Shown: one piece after another, positions 16,718 to 26,117 of the stretch
Position numbering within the stretch: position 1 is the first letter of the stretch
Layout of the letters: each line of letters begins with the position of its first letter
Origin: Symbiopectobacterium purcellii
Lineage (GTDB): Bacteria; Pseudomonadota; Gammaproteobacteria; Enterobacterales; Enterobacteriaceae
Length of the DNA: 64,000 nt
Assembly (NCBI RefSeq): GCF_019797845.1
Contig: NZ_CP081864.1
Span: forward strand, 4,278,001-4,342,000
Reading direction: 5' to 3'
The notes under the pieces: generated by a model
What the model was told of the DNA's origin: nothing
The model's database searches: none
What the model saw: the letters and a program-made list of their open reading frames with translations, nothing else
Program-made: the position numbers and the translations under genes

Positions 16718-17482
16718 TCACGCCTGAGAATTGACGGCGCGGACCTCTCTCACCACGTCCCCTAAAACGCGGCGATCAAGCCAGCGACGGACCGGATTGT
16801 CTGTAAAACGGAGCAGATCGGTCATAACGCCTGCGCCCTCAATGTTTTCCTCCCGCTCGTTAACCAGCGTGAGCAGGACCGGGCAGAATCGCGCATCGCG
16901 TACCAGAATGGCGTCGAGGACCTGATCCAGCCTGTCGGTCTCGCTTTCGTCCAGCCAGTTGTCATGGTCGTACTCGTCGGCCAGCAACCGCCAGTCACCG
17001 AAGCGCCTGTCCATCAGGCGTGGGGCGGAAGACGGAACCATCGCGGCGGCGATGCGCTTCGTATCCCGGCGAACGATTTCCGCTATCTGGTCGAGGGAGG
17101 CTTTCAGAAAGGTCAGCAGGTCGTCGCATTCCGCCGCCGTCAGCCACTCCTGCGCGTATGGCAGCCGGATAACCTGACAATCTGCCAGTCTCTCCGGATG
17201 CGGATATGCCTGCGCCGGAAAGAGATACAGACGCGCGGGGGTTCCCGCCAGCCGCCGGGCACTGGCGGTTAACAACTCCGCCCGGCCATACGTGAGAGGC
17301 TGGCAAAGGTGCGTCGTCAGCGACAGGATTTCCGCGCCACTGATAGAGCCGCAGGCGGTCAGCCAGCCGGGTACAGTTTCCGGCGCGACGGGTGTCATAT
17401 CAATGGCGGCGGGCCAGCCAGCCTGACGCAGCAGCCGGTCGCCATGGTGCAGAATAAGGGCGTTAAGGGTTTCTTTTTTCAT
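16718..17482 (-). CDS. hypothetical protein of a plasmid leading region, 254 aa
   Basis: An intact 254-residue frame from ATG 17482 (27 bases inside the longest possible frame). It is acidic, soluble-looking and has no signal peptide or membrane helix. Composition and codon use are the same as those of its neighbours on the same strand. I do not recognise a motif; sequences such as RLMDRRFGDWRLLADEYDHD show no known active site. It lies between klcA/ardB and a DUF1380-like gene, the kind of context seen in the first-transferred region of F-like plasmids. A role in plasmid establishment is inference from position. Confidence 0.65.
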   Translation of the reverse strand: MKKETLNALILHHGDRLLRQAGWPAAIDMTPVAPETVPGWLTACGSISGAEILSLTTHLCQPLTYGRAELLTASARRLAGTPARLYLFPAQAYPHPERLADCQVIRLPYAQEWLTAAECDDLLTFLKASLDQIAEIVRRDTKRIAAAMVPSSAPRLMDRRFGDWRLLADEYDHDNWLDESETDRLDQVLDAILVRDARFCPVLLTLVNEREENIEGAGVMTDLLRFTDNPVRRWLDRRVLGDVVREVRAVNSQA

Positions 17483-17539
17483 CGTTCTTGTCTCTCTGTC
17501 GGGTAACATCGCCCCGCAACATCGCGGGGCGGTCTGTTG

Positions 17540-17953
17540 TCAGCGTTTCAGTAATGCGCGCACTTTCGCCATATCAGCCAGACGGCGCATCACGCTGTCC
17601 GGCACCGGATGGTTATCATCCCGGGCGGCCCATTCCCGGCGCCACAATGCCTGTTCGGCGGTAGTCAGCAGGGTTTCAAGCAATTCAACCGGCACCTCCT
17701 GCCCGATCTCTTTCACCTGGTTTATCAGCACCATCACCGCACAGGCAGACACTCCGGACTCAAGCTGCTGTTCTTCTGGTATTTCGTCTATTCGCTCAAG
17801 AATGGTTCTTGTATCCTGCTCAGAAACGACATACTCCATTCCTTCTGCCAGCGCCTGGATATCTACCGGGGACCAGATAATAAGATTCAAAGGTGTCTCA
17901 GCGGGGTATTGCTCACTCAGCATCCGGCAAAGTTGTTCACGGGTTCCGTACAT
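17540..17953 (-). CDS. DUF1380-like protein
   Basis: This 137-residue protein starts MYGTREQLCRMLSEQYPAE. It resembles the DUF1380 family found in the leading regions of F-like conjugative plasmids; the function is unknown. The central part (LNLIIWSPVDIQALAEGM) and the C-terminal WRREWAARDDNHPVPDSVM block fit that family. It has no export signal. It follows the next gene by 9 bp and precedes the 254-aa gene by 57 bp on the same strand, so it is probably part of one operon starting at the methylase gene. Confidence 0.65.
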   Translation of the reverse strand: MYGTREQLCRMLSEQYPAETPLNLIIWSPVDIQALAEGMEYVVSEQDTRTILERIDEIPEEQQLESGVSACAVMVLINQVKEIGQEVPVELLETLLTTAEQALWRREWAARDDNHPVPDSVMRRLADMAKVRALLKR

Positions 17954-17962
17954 GTTCTCTCC

Positions 17963-18184
17963 TTAGTCCTGAAAGCTTATGTCGAGCATCAGAGCGATAT
18001 TGAATGCCTCATCCATCAGGACGCTAAGACGCCGCAGGCTTATTCCGGCAAGCCGCTCCGGCAGTCCGTCATGCCGGTAGTGATACGTATCTTCCAGCAC
18101 TTTCAGGGTGGTTTTCAGGTCACACAGGTTGTTGGCCAGCCCGGCCATGTTGCGTCGCAATGCTTCGTGTCCGTCGTAGTTCAT
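17963..18184 (-). CDS. hypothetical plasmid protein, 73 aa
   Basis: This small helical protein starts with MNYDGHEALRRNMAGLANNL. Its ATG overlaps the stop codon of the methylase gene (TGATG), so it is translationally coupled to it. I do not recognise the family. Small helical proteins of this kind are common in the leading regions of conjugative plasmids. The longer frame that starts at 18205 lies inside the methylase gene and is less likely. Confidence 0.6.
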   Translation of the reverse strand: MNYDGHEALRRNMAGLANNLCDLKTTLKVLEDTYHYRHDGLPERLAGISLRRLSVLMDEAFNIALMLDISFQD

Positions 18185-18852
18185 CACGCCGCCTCCGGGA
18201 GCCATTCATCGTTCGCCGCTGGGGTATTGACGGCCGCCAGTCGCTTGGTTCCCGCTCTGTGGTACTGCGCCAGCATTTCGATGCCGATATAGCGGCGTCC
18301 GGCGCGGTATGCCGCCACACAGGTAGAGCCGCTCCCGGCAAATGGATCTAACACGATGGCTCCGGGAGGTGTGAAGGATTCAATCAGCGGTTGCAGGCTG
18401 GTCACAGGCTTCTCTGTCGGGTGATGGCGATTACCGCTGTATTTCCAGCCGAGCACATCCGGCAGCGGGTTTTCCGGCAGACGCGGGCGGCCTTTTGCCA
18501 GCAGGTAGGCGCATTCGTGGCGGTAGCCGACATAGGCCGCTTTGGACGAGTAGGTTTTGGTGAACACCAGATGACCGACGATACGGAACCCCGCCGCCTT
18601 CCAGGCCGCGATATAGCGATCGGCGCTATTCCAGCCGTAGAAACTCACCATCAGCGCATCCTTTTTCAGCACGCGATACATCTGATGACAGGCCGGTTGC
18701 AGCCACTCGTCAGTGATATCGCCTGCGATGGTGCGCCCGGAACGGTCACGAAACCCCACCAGATACGGCGGGTCGGTCAGTATGAAATCAACGGCAGTGT
18801 CAGGAAACGCAGACATGATTTGGACGCAATCGCCCAGGACAAATCGGGACAT
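18184..18852 (-). CDS. DNA methyltransferase (DPPY type)
   Basis: This 222-residue protein starts MSRFVLGDCVQIM and has the catalytic motif DPPY (ILTDPPYLVGF) early. The S-adenosylmethionine site FxGxG (VLDPFAGSGSTCVAAY) comes late, the beta-class order of N6-adenine or N4-cytosine methylases. No partner restriction gene is present, so it is a solitary methylase. Close relatives in plasmid leading regions are thought to protect entering DNA. The frame is intact. Upstream (18853-19201) I see no gene, only GC-rich sequence with hairpins that probably holds promoters. Confidence 0.88.
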   Translation of the reverse strand: MSRFVLGDCVQIMSAFPDTAVDFILTDPPYLVGFRDRSGRTIAGDITDEWLQPACHQMYRVLKKDALMVSFYGWNSADRYIAAWKAAGFRIVGHLVFTKTYSSKAAYVGYRHECAYLLAKGRPRLPENPLPDVLGWKYSGNRHHPTEKPVTSLQPLIESFTPPGAIVLDPFAGSGSTCVAAYRAGRRYIGIEMLAQYHRAGTKRLAAVNTPAANDEWLPEAA

Positions 18853-19201
18853 GATAAAGACTCCTCGGTCACAGGGGCGTCAGGAGGTGGCCGGTACGGC
18901 CACCGTTCCCTGCTGCCCGAGGCCTGTACGCCGTGCACGGAAACGGGTCAGGCCGACCGTGGAATAACGAACCGGCCTCTTTTCGCCGGTGAGCTTATGC
19001 CGCGAAAGCGGCTTGAAGGGCCATCCCTGTGCGCAGCGCCGGGGGAATGTCTGAATGAACTTTCCCTGGCGTGCGATAAACGGCCCGTCCCGTAGACTTC
19101 CGGGCACGGCACACTGGCATCGGGCAGTGGTAACTGCCCGCGCAGCGAAACAAAGAGGAGCGTTGCGACATCCTTATTGGTTTAACAGGGGGACATCACC
19201 A

Positions 19202-19233
19202 ATGAGTGAACTAAAGGGCTACAGGATATTGCG
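19202..19233 (+). pseudogene. start of an unidentified plasmid gene cut by IS21
   Basis: An ATG with GGGGGA nine bases upstream starts MSELKGYRI and runs straight into the IS21 end. Too few residues remain for identification. The sequence on the other side of IS21 codes for a ParB-like C-terminus and does not look like the same gene, so a deletion probably accompanied the insertion. Confidence 0.4.
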
Positions 19234-19330
19234 TGCGTATTCGCATGCGATCGATCATCGATTCGCATCTAAGGTCGATCACGTTTTCGCATCGTAATCG
19301 ATCACCCGGGAACCTAACTTTTTTATCGTT

Positions 19331-20086
19331 TTAGCGTGTTTCTTCTGTGCTTTCCACTGCCGGGCTATTTTTCCTTAATGATTCTCCCTGAAGCTCCAGT
19401 CTGTGAGCGTTGTGGATCAGCCGATCCAGGAAGGCATCTGCCGCCGTCGGGTTTTCCATCACACCGTACCATTGCTCCACCGGCAACTGGCTTATCAGGA
19501 TCGTGCTGGTTTGCCCATATCGGTCTTCCGTTATTTCCAACAAGTCATTGCATTGCCGCGTTGTGATAACTTCAAGACCGAGGTCGTCCAAGATAAGAAG
19601 CTCTATTTTTTGAAGCTGTTTCAGTTGCTTAAGCCAGCTGCCGTCCAGTCGCCCCTGCTCAAGCTGATCCAGCAGCCGACCCATACGCCAGTATTGGACG
19701 CTTCTCTTTTGGCGGCACGCCTGCTCGCCCAGCGCACAACCTACCCAGCTTTTGCCGCTGCCAGTTGGCCCTGTTATCAGGATATTCTTGCTGTGGGTGA
19801 TGTAATGCCCGTTCAGAAGCTCGCGCATCTGTTCGGCCTTTAACCCTCGGGAGACCGGATAGTACATACCCTCAGGGGTTGCACTGTGGCGCAACCGTGC
19901 CTGCTTTCTCAACCGCCCAACACGGCTGTTTTCACGATTCAGTAGCTCTTCTTCGACAAGCAGCCCCAGGCGTTCTGCGAACCCCAGCTCATTGTATGTA
20001 CCAGGTGCCTCACGCTGGCGTATCATGCCATCGGCCATTGCCGACAGCTTCAGCGTTCTAAGTTTGGTTAGCAGGTCATCAGTCAT
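19331..20086 (-). CDS. istB: IS21 helper ATPase IstB
   Basis: This 251-residue AAA+ protein has Walker A (ITGPTGSGKSWVGCAL), Walker B (LLILDDLGLE) and a later sensor region. IstB forms oligomers on target DNA and licenses the IstA transposase. The gene follows istA by 14 bp. Length and motifs are normal and the frame is intact. The N-terminal segment (KLRTLKLSAMADGMIRQREA) is the usual IstB leader. Confidence 0.94.
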   Translation of the reverse strand: MTDDLLTKLRTLKLSAMADGMIRQREAPGTYNELGFAERLGLLVEEELLNRENSRVGRLRKQARLRHSATPEGMYYPVSRGLKAEQMRELLNGHYITHSKNILITGPTGSGKSWVGCALGEQACRQKRSVQYWRMGRLLDQLEQGRLDGSWLKQLKQLQKIELLILDDLGLEVITTRQCNDLLEITEDRYGQTSTILISQLPVEQWYGVMENPTAADAFLDRLIHNAHRLELQGESLRKNSPAVESTEETR

Positions 20087-20100
20087 AACGACTCCCTTTT

Positions 20101-21672
20101 TCAGTGGTAATATTTTGGACCACGCAGATTCTCGTGCTCCAGTGGAAGCTGTAACTCTCTATTTTCTTTAACTGTTTCTCCGATGCCCTCCCTGTTATGA
20201 CGCAGCAGATTCTCGATAAAACGCCTTTCCGGATGGTTCAACCCACAGGCCTTGTCACAGGCTTTTTCCAGCCGTTCAGCACCGTATTTTTTCTGGAGCG
20301 ACAGTAGGCCGAGAACAGCCCGATAAGCCTGCTCAGGATGATTCTTCGCGTTTAGCATCGCTTCCACCACCTGCCGGGTCGCCTTGCCGGTTCTCGCGGC
20401 ATTATCCAGCAGCTTTTCAGGTGTCCAGCAGCTGTGCCCGCGGTGATTGACCGGCATGTGTGCCGGATTCGTGCTGTGGCTGTACTGCCGATCGCTGCGA
20501 GGGTGCTGAGCCACGCAGCGGCCCTTATGCCAGGCCTGGACCAACGTCTGACCCGCTTTTACCGACAGCCTTTCACCAACCAGCTCATGGGGAACGGAGT
20601 ACCAGTGGCGGTCGTATTCGACGTGATAGTCAGGAGCAACCTTCACCGCACGGTATTCGGTGTATTCATAGGGCATAGCTGGCAACGGCTGCAGGCACGG
20701 CGCATCGAGCAGCGCAAAGCGCTGCGCTCGGCTCTGGCCCCCATAACCTTTCATTGGCCGGTTATTCAGCTCGGTCATCAGCTCACGGAGCCTGACGTTG
20801 AGCGCATGCATTGTATGGAAGGTTTCATTGCGTATTCGCGCCAGGAGCCACCTTTCGACCAGCAGGACGCCGTTTTCCTCTTTGGCCTTGTCTTTCGGTT
20901 TGTAGGGTCTGGCTGGCATCACTACCGTGCTGTAATGCGAGGCCAAAGACTGATAGCTGTCGTTGATGACCGGCTCGTAGCGATCTGCTTTGCTCACCGC
21001 GCTACGCAGATTATCGGGTACCAGCAGGGCTGGAACGCCGCCGAGGAAGGTCAGGCAGTGGCTGTTAGCATTGAGCCAGCTCATCATGTCCTGACCGGGG
21101 CAGGCTTCTACATAGGTATAATTTGACGCTCCCATGACAGCGACGAAGATGGCGACCCGGCGCACATTTCCCGTATCGGGGTCGGATACCGGCACCGTGG
21201 GCCCGCAGAAGTCGATGAACAGCCTCTCACCGGCACGGTGGGTCTGGCGCATCGAGCGTTTCTGGCATTTCTTCCATTGGCGATAACAACGGCAGAACTG
21301 AGAGTAGCCCAGCGCCATTTCTCCGGTTTCGGTGCTGTATTCTATCCACAACAGCTGCCTGGTAACCCCTGGCCGTCTTAACTCGGTATCGATATACAGC
21401 CAGTCTGGCGCGATAAGCTCCGAGGTGCGCATTCTGCGGGTGGGGAACAGCATCTTTTCCAGTTTTTCTGGCAAGAGCGCATCAGGCAATGGCCACGACA
21501 GCGATGCGGCGGTAAAACGGGATAGCACCTCATAAACTGTGGAAGGGCTGACCCTAAGAGCAGCGGCGATGGTGCGATTAGACTGGTTGCACTCAAATTT
21601 GAGTTTGAAGATCTGAAGACAAGTCTCCATGGGACTCCTGCTTTTTCTCTTTCTGGCCATCGTTATCTCCAT
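20101..21672 (-). CDS. istA: IS21 transposase IstA
   Basis: This 523-residue protein has an N-terminal helix-turn-helix (NRTIAAALRVSPSTVYEVLSR) and a retroviral-integrase-type DDE core. Asp lies in RLFIDFCGPTVPV and in ALLVPDNLRSAVS, and Glu in KDKAKEENGVLLVERW. A C-terminal beta domain follows. It catalyses cut-and-paste transposition together with IstB. The frame is intact, so the element may be active. Confidence 0.94.
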   Translation of the reverse strand: MEITMARKRKSRSPMETCLQIFKLKFECNQSNRTIAAALRVSPSTVYEVLSRFTAASLSWPLPDALLPEKLEKMLFPTRRMRTSELIAPDWLYIDTELRRPGVTRQLLWIEYSTETGEMALGYSQFCRCYRQWKKCQKRSMRQTHRAGERLFIDFCGPTVPVSDPDTGNVRRVAIFVAVMGASNYTYVEACPGQDMMSWLNANSHCLTFLGGVPALLVPDNLRSAVSKADRYEPVINDSYQSLASHYSTVVMPARPYKPKDKAKEENGVLLVERWLLARIRNETFHTMHALNVRLRELMTELNNRPMKGYGGQSRAQRFALLDAPCLQPLPAMPYEYTEYRAVKVAPDYHVEYDRHWYSVPHELVGERLSVKAGQTLVQAWHKGRCVAQHPRSDRQYSHSTNPAHMPVNHRGHSCWTPEKLLDNAARTGKATRQVVEAMLNAKNHPEQAYRAVLGLLSLQKKYGAERLEKACDKACGLNHPERRFIENLLRHNREGIGETVKENRELQLPLEHENLRGPKYYH

Positions 21673-21841
21673 TTCAGTAGAAACTGCGAATGGAGAGGAG
21701 GTTAAAAGAGTTAAGTCCCGGAGTGATCGATACGACGCGAATTAGTGATCGACCTTAGATGCGAATCGGTGATCGATCTTTCATGCGAAATCGTGATCGA
21801 TTGTCATGCGAATCACTGATCGATCACGATGCGAATATGCA

Positions 21842-22437
21842 CTTGTGAACGTACACTTGCCGTAGCGGCTGAACTGACCAAAAAGTCGCAAACCGCTTTA
21901 GCGTTAATGGTTCATCGACTGGCTATCAAGACATTTGGGAAAATTCAATATAACTCCCCGATCAGCGGAGCGTTAGAAGTTAAATTAAACTATATGATGC
22001 GAGATGCGCCGGGAAGTGAAAATAGTATTGCGGTTACTGCATTAAATGAATCTCGAGCTAAGTGGGAGTCTCTCTTACCTGCTGGCTGGGAGACTGATTT
22101 TACGCTTATGACCTGCTTCAGTACCGAGCAGTTACTGGATCTACAAGCTTTTTGCGTTGCGGTAAGTCTTGATGGTTCCATCTACCAATACAATAAAGAG
22201 CATGAAAGTAATCTGATGCAGTTAGAAAACGCTATGCATTTTGACATTCATTCTTACTGGAAACCCCAAGCAGATAATTTCTGGAAGCGTTTAAAAAAGG
22301 ATTCTATGTTGGATCAGTTGTCCCAAGCTGGTGTTGTCATTAAAGCTGAAGAATTTCTGGCTTTAAAAAAGGGTGATGCCGCCAAACGTGCAGAAGATTT
22401 AATCAGTAATATTCAGTGGGTACCTGAGTTTATGTAA
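21842..22437 (+). pseudogene. ParB-like plasmid leading-region protein (YubM-like), C-terminal fragment
   Basis: The frame is open from the IS21 end with no native start. The text LTKKSQTALALMVHRLAIKTFG and the later LLDLQAFCVAVSLDG resemble the C-terminal part of the large ParB/Spo0J-domain protein of F-like leading regions. So do the SYWKPQADNFWKRLKKDSM block and the end, ISNIQWVPEFM. The ParB nuclease domain itself is missing, lost to IS21. AT content is higher than in the surrounding IS. It supports the view that 16.4-22.5 kb derives from the first-transferred region of a conjugative plasmid. Confidence 0.65.
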
Positions 22438-22447
22438 CGGTCTTTAT

Positions 22448-22471
22448 AAGGCGGCTGTATTGCCGCCTTTT
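22448..22471 (+). terminator. intrinsic terminator after the ParB-like fragment
   Basis: AAGGCGGC and GCCGCCTT form a perfect 8-bp stem around a 6-base loop, followed by a short T stretch. It lies 10 bp after the stop codon at 22437. The stretch 22472-22599 up to the IS256 holds a minus-strand open tail (ending at 22505) that I cannot identify. Confidence 0.75.
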
Positions 22472-22599
22472 AAGACGGATTGAGTGCTTTTATCGCTGGT
22501 TCAGTTATTTTTTCAACGGGATCCTGATATGGTTATGCCCGGCTTTGTCTTCCTCGTTATGGGCTTTACCGGCAAAAAGGCAGCAGCGTTCAAGGAAGC

Positions 22600-23977
22600 G
22601 AGTTATGCTCATTTCTGGTGTATGAGGTTTTAGAGAGGGTTGCGTATCCTGCTGATTGATTTCGTGGATGATTTCAACAACAGCGAGATGATACGCCATG
22701 AAAAAGTCTACCCTACAGGTCTCCGCAGAACCAGATATTACCGGTGCTCCCTTGCATGAACTCATCCGTAATGGTGCCAGACAACTGATAGCTGCCGCCG
22801 TTGAGGCTGAGCTCGAAGCCATGCGGCAACAACATGCTGAACGTCGTCTTGACGATGGGCGTCATGCCGTCGTCCGTAACGGGTATTTGCCACAGAGAAC
22901 CATACAGACGGGTATTGGCGATGTTGAAGTTAAAGTGCCTAAGGTCAGAGCTCGCAGCGGCAACGGAATAGGCTTCAACAGCGCGTTGCTACCGCCTTAT
23001 CTGAAACGTGCAACAAGCGTCGAAGCGTTGCTACCATGGCTGTACCTGCGAGGCATATCCACCGGTGATTTTCACGAAGCCCTGAAGGCGCTTCTCGGTG
23101 AAAAAGCCAATGGGCTCTCTGCCAGTACCATCAGCAGACTGAAACAGCAATGGCTCGAAGAGCACAGGCAATGGTGCCTGCGTGATTTAAGCGATACGCG
23201 CTACGTTTATTGCTGGGCCGATGGCATAGACAGCCATGTCAGGCAAGATGATCGCCTTTGCCTGCTGGTCATTATCGGCGTCACTGAGCATGGACGTAAG
23301 GAGCTGGTTGCAGTCGAAGATGGTTATCGAGAGTCAGAAGCCAACTGGGCCGAACTCCTCAATGGCCTGCGAGCACGTGGCCTAACCGTATCTCCCAAGC
23401 TGGCTACGGGAGACGGTGCCCTTGGTTTTTGGAATGCCATGGCAAAGATATATCCCGGACACGCAGCACCAACGCTGTTGGGTGCACAAAACGGCTAATG
23501 TGCTGGCTTCACTCCCCAAAGCCATGCAACCGAAAGTTAAGGCTGAGCTGCGGGAGGTCTGGCTAGCAGAGAGCCGCGATGCCGCTAATGAAGCCTTTGA
23601 TGTTTTGTTGGCAAGGTTTTCAGCGAAGTCTCCTGCAGCGATGAAGAAGCTGGAGAAAGATCGAGAAGAACGGCTGGCATTTTACGACTTTCCGGCAGAG
23701 CACTGGGCGTCAATAAGAACGACAAATCCGATTGAATCGGCTTTTGCGACTGTGAGACTACGAAGTAGACGCGCGAAGCACTGTGGTTCGAGAGAAACCA
23801 CCCTGTCAATGGTATTGAAGCTGCTTCAGTCTGCTCAGAAAAGCTGGAACCGGCTAAGAGGATTTGACCTGCTGACCCTGGTGGTAAACAACATCCAATT
23901 TAAGGATGGAGAACAGATTCACGAAGCATCAGAGCGGAACGTAGCCTGATCGCCATACACCGATTTGCTAATAACTC
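22600..23977 (+). mobile_element. IS256-family element with a broken transposase
   Basis: The element is about 1.38 kb. Its ends are recognisable as related inverted sequences, GAGTTATgctcatttctGGTGTATG at the left versus the reverse complement of the right end. The right limit is supported because sequence homologous to the DGR region (10.1-10.3 kb) stops exactly there. No matching flanking duplication was found. Its insertion removed the part of the second DGR cassette that would hold a TR. Confidence 0.75.
22698..23949 (+). pseudogene. IS256-family transposase, one frameshift
   Basis: The protein of this mutator-type DDE family starts MKKSTLQVSAEPDITG and includes PKVRARSGNGIGFN and YCWADGIDSHVRQDD with catalytic Asp. 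At about 23458 an extra G (CCCGGACACG) shifts the frame. The remainder continues in the next frame as QRCWVHKTANVLASLP and ends with the Glu-containing RTTNPIESAFATVRLR. Without the extra base it would be 416 residues. The two halves overlap perfectly in homology, so a single indel is responsible. Transposition from this copy alone is unlikely. Confidence 0.9.
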
Positions 23978-24089
23978 ACGCTTTCCCTGGTGTCGGAAAA
24001 ACGTGAAGCAGGCCGGTCTTCTTTCATGGCGCGTTTTCGCGTCGCCTTAACGGCGCGACCCATCGCGCACCACCTGCGCCGCTGCGCTG

Positions 24090-24299
24090 TCAGACCACCT
24101 GACCGTTATTATTTTTCCGCCGGGCCTTCAGCCCCTGAATGAAACCCGCGTCCACCGATAACGGAAACAGACCCGGCTGCCAGCTGTCCAGAAAACGGCA
24201 GTCTTCCCCGCTCAGGATGGGGTGGTCCAACTACCCGCCAGGCATAACGCCTCCCCCTACGTTATCTCCCACCAGAGAGAGCGCGGCAAGCCAGGACTG
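24090..24299 (-). pseudogene. remnant of a second DGR accessory gene
   Basis: On the minus strand, directly after the stop codon of adhesin 2, reading frames give QSWLAALSL and then LSGEDCRFLDSWQPGLFPL, followed by GFIQGLKARRKNNNGQVV. These match the C-terminal half of the gene at 9688-10183, whose end is GLKVRRKNNNGQVA. The N-terminal half and the normal intergenic spacer, including the hairpin, are deleted, and an in-frame TAG interrupts it. Homology with 10184-10300 continues beyond the stop up to the IS256 end. This shows that adhesin 2 once had the same gene order downstream as adhesin 1. Confidence 0.8.
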
Positions 24300-24310
24300 A
24301 AAAGCTAAAG

Positions 24311-24448
24311 ACCCTGACGACATACAACGTCGTGCATGTCTCTGTCGTCGCCGTTGTTGACGTAGCCATAGTGCAGGCTGACGTAGTAGTGGTAGCCACT
24401 GCTCTTCTGCTCCGACGACCAGCTGCTGTAGCTGGAGAAAGCCGCGCC
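24311..24448 (-). repeat. DGR variable repeat 2 (VR2)
   Basis: This 138-bp stretch at the 3' end of adhesin 2 is colinear with TR. It differs at 23 positions, of which 15 are A in TR and 8 are not (for example G to C, C to T, G to T). VR1 has only two non-adenine differences, so VR2 was most likely written from a related but different template. The terminal GTCGTCAGGGT and the WSSEQKSSG core are conserved. It encodes Tyr, Ser, His, Asp and Gly at template Asn positions. Confidence 0.88.
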
Positions 24449-25487
24449 GGAGTAGTTAAGTAGATTACCCCACTCATTCCACAATGCTCCTGTGCTGCGG
24501 ACTTGCGTTGCGGTATAGCCCGAATGCAGGATCATCTGTGCGACAGTCGGCAGACTGTAACCTGGCCGCGAGCTGCAGTACTTATTTGCGGCAGACCAGT
24601 TCAATAGGGTCGAACCGTTATTTATGAACCAGCTGTTGAGGGTGAAACTGTATTCGATGGTGTTCCCCGAGCCACTGGTTGGTTTGCCCGTGATAGTGAC
24701 TTTGCTGCCCGTGCCCGTACCGGTGAACTTCACTACCCCGTTTGTCACCGAGACCCAGCTGGCATCGGATGCCCAGGTGTAGTCCGAAGCTGAACCGGTC
24801 GTTAAGTTCAGTGTGAAGCTTGCCCCTGTGAGCCCGGTGGTCGGAAATCCAGCGTCTTTTTCGAACGTGTAACCATTTACAGTAACATCCTTCAGCGCGG
24901 GACTTTCCGTAATGGCATACGCCCCAGACTCTGTCTTTTCGCTCCAGTCGCTCAGCTTCAGCGCCGCCTTCAGGTTCGCGCCCGCCGTCACCGCCGTGTA
25001 GGTGCCGGTGTAGGTCCCGTCACCGTTATCCTGCCAGCTGCTGCCCGACTTCAGCGTCGCGTTCGCCACCGTCACCGAAGTGCTGGTCAGGGCCGCTTGC
25101 TGCCCGGTCACCGCATTACCCTGTGCATCCTTCAGCGTCACGGTGATGAGCATGTCCGCACCGGAGACGTAGGTGGTGGCGTCAGCGTTAATGGCCGACG
25201 TGGCTTGCGCCGGTGTGGCCGCCGTAATGGCATACGCCTCAGACTCTGTCTTTTCGCTCCAGTCGCTCAGCTTCAGCGCCGCCTTCAGGTTCGCGCCCGC
25301 CGTCACCGCCGTGTAGGTGCCGGTGTAGGTCCCGTCACCGTTATCATGCCAGCTGCTGCCCGACTTCAGCGTTGCGTTCTGCACGGTCACCGCCTCCGCC
25401 GTCAGCGAGGACGATGCCCCGGTCACCGCGTTGCCCTGCGCGTCCTTCAGCGTCACCGTGACCGTCATGTCCGCGCCGGACACGTAG

Positions 25488-26117
25488 GTGGTGGCATCGG
25501 TTTTAATGGCAGAGCCCGCCTGCACCGCGCTGCCCGCCGTGATGGCATACACCTCAGACGCCGCCGCGCCGCTCCAGCCTGAAGCCTTCACCTTCGCCTT
25601 CAGGTCCGTCCCCGCCGTGGTGGCCGTGTACGTTGCCGTGTACGTCCCGTCGCCGTTGTCCTTCCAGCTGCTGCCCGACTTCAGCGTTGCGTTCTGCACG
25701 GTCACCGCCTCCGCCGTCAGCGAGGACGATGCCCCGGTCACCGCGTTGCCCTGCGCGTCCTTCAGCGTCACCGTGACCGTCATGTCCGCGCCGGACACGT
25801 AGGTGGTGGCATCGGTTTTAATGGCAGAGCCCGCCTGCACCGCGCTGCCCGCCGTGATGGCATACACCTCAGACGCCGCCGCGCCGCTCCAGCCTGAAGC
25901 CTTCACCTTCGCCTTCAGGTCCGTCCCCGCCGTGGTGGCCGTGTACGTTGCCGTGTACGTCCCGTCGCCGTTGTCCTTCCAGCTGCTGCCCGACTTCAGC
26001 GTTGCGTTCTGCACGGTCACCGCCTCCGCCGTCAGCGAGGACGATGCCCCGGTCACCGCGTTGCCCTGCGCGTCCTTCAGCGTCACCGTGACCGTCATGT
26101 CCGCGCCGGACACGTAG
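25488..26117 (-). repeat. two identical 315-bp tandem repeats in adhesin 2
   Basis: Units 25488-25802 and 25803-26117 give the same translation on both strands, so they are identical or nearly so at the DNA level. Each encodes one 105-residue Ig-like domain (TYVSGADMTVTVTLKDAQGN...KASGWSGAAASEVYAIT). Diverged copies flank them on both sides. Such perfect tandem repeats allow domain number to change by recombination, altering the length of the stalk. Confidence 0.9.

Larger units (their letters stand above)
19234..21841. mobile_element. IS21-family element, apparently complete
   Basis: The element is about 2.6 kb with istA and istB on the minus strand. Both ends start TGC(G/A)TATTCGCAT. Inside each end lie several copies of a short motif (TGATCGAT..., TTCGCAT...) spaced regularly: about three at 19234-19305 and five at 21720-21841. 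These are the multiple terminal repeats bound by IstA. No clear flanking target duplication is seen. Ends are assigned to within a few bases. Confidence 0.85.

Noticed and set aside
19234..21841. Regular short repeats with GATCGAT/TTCGCAT at 19.23-19.30 and 21.72-21.84 kb, resembling a tiny CRISPR array
   Set aside because: They sit exactly at both ends of an istA-istB element in inverted arrangement, have no constant spacers and no cas genes. They are IS21 terminal binding repeats.
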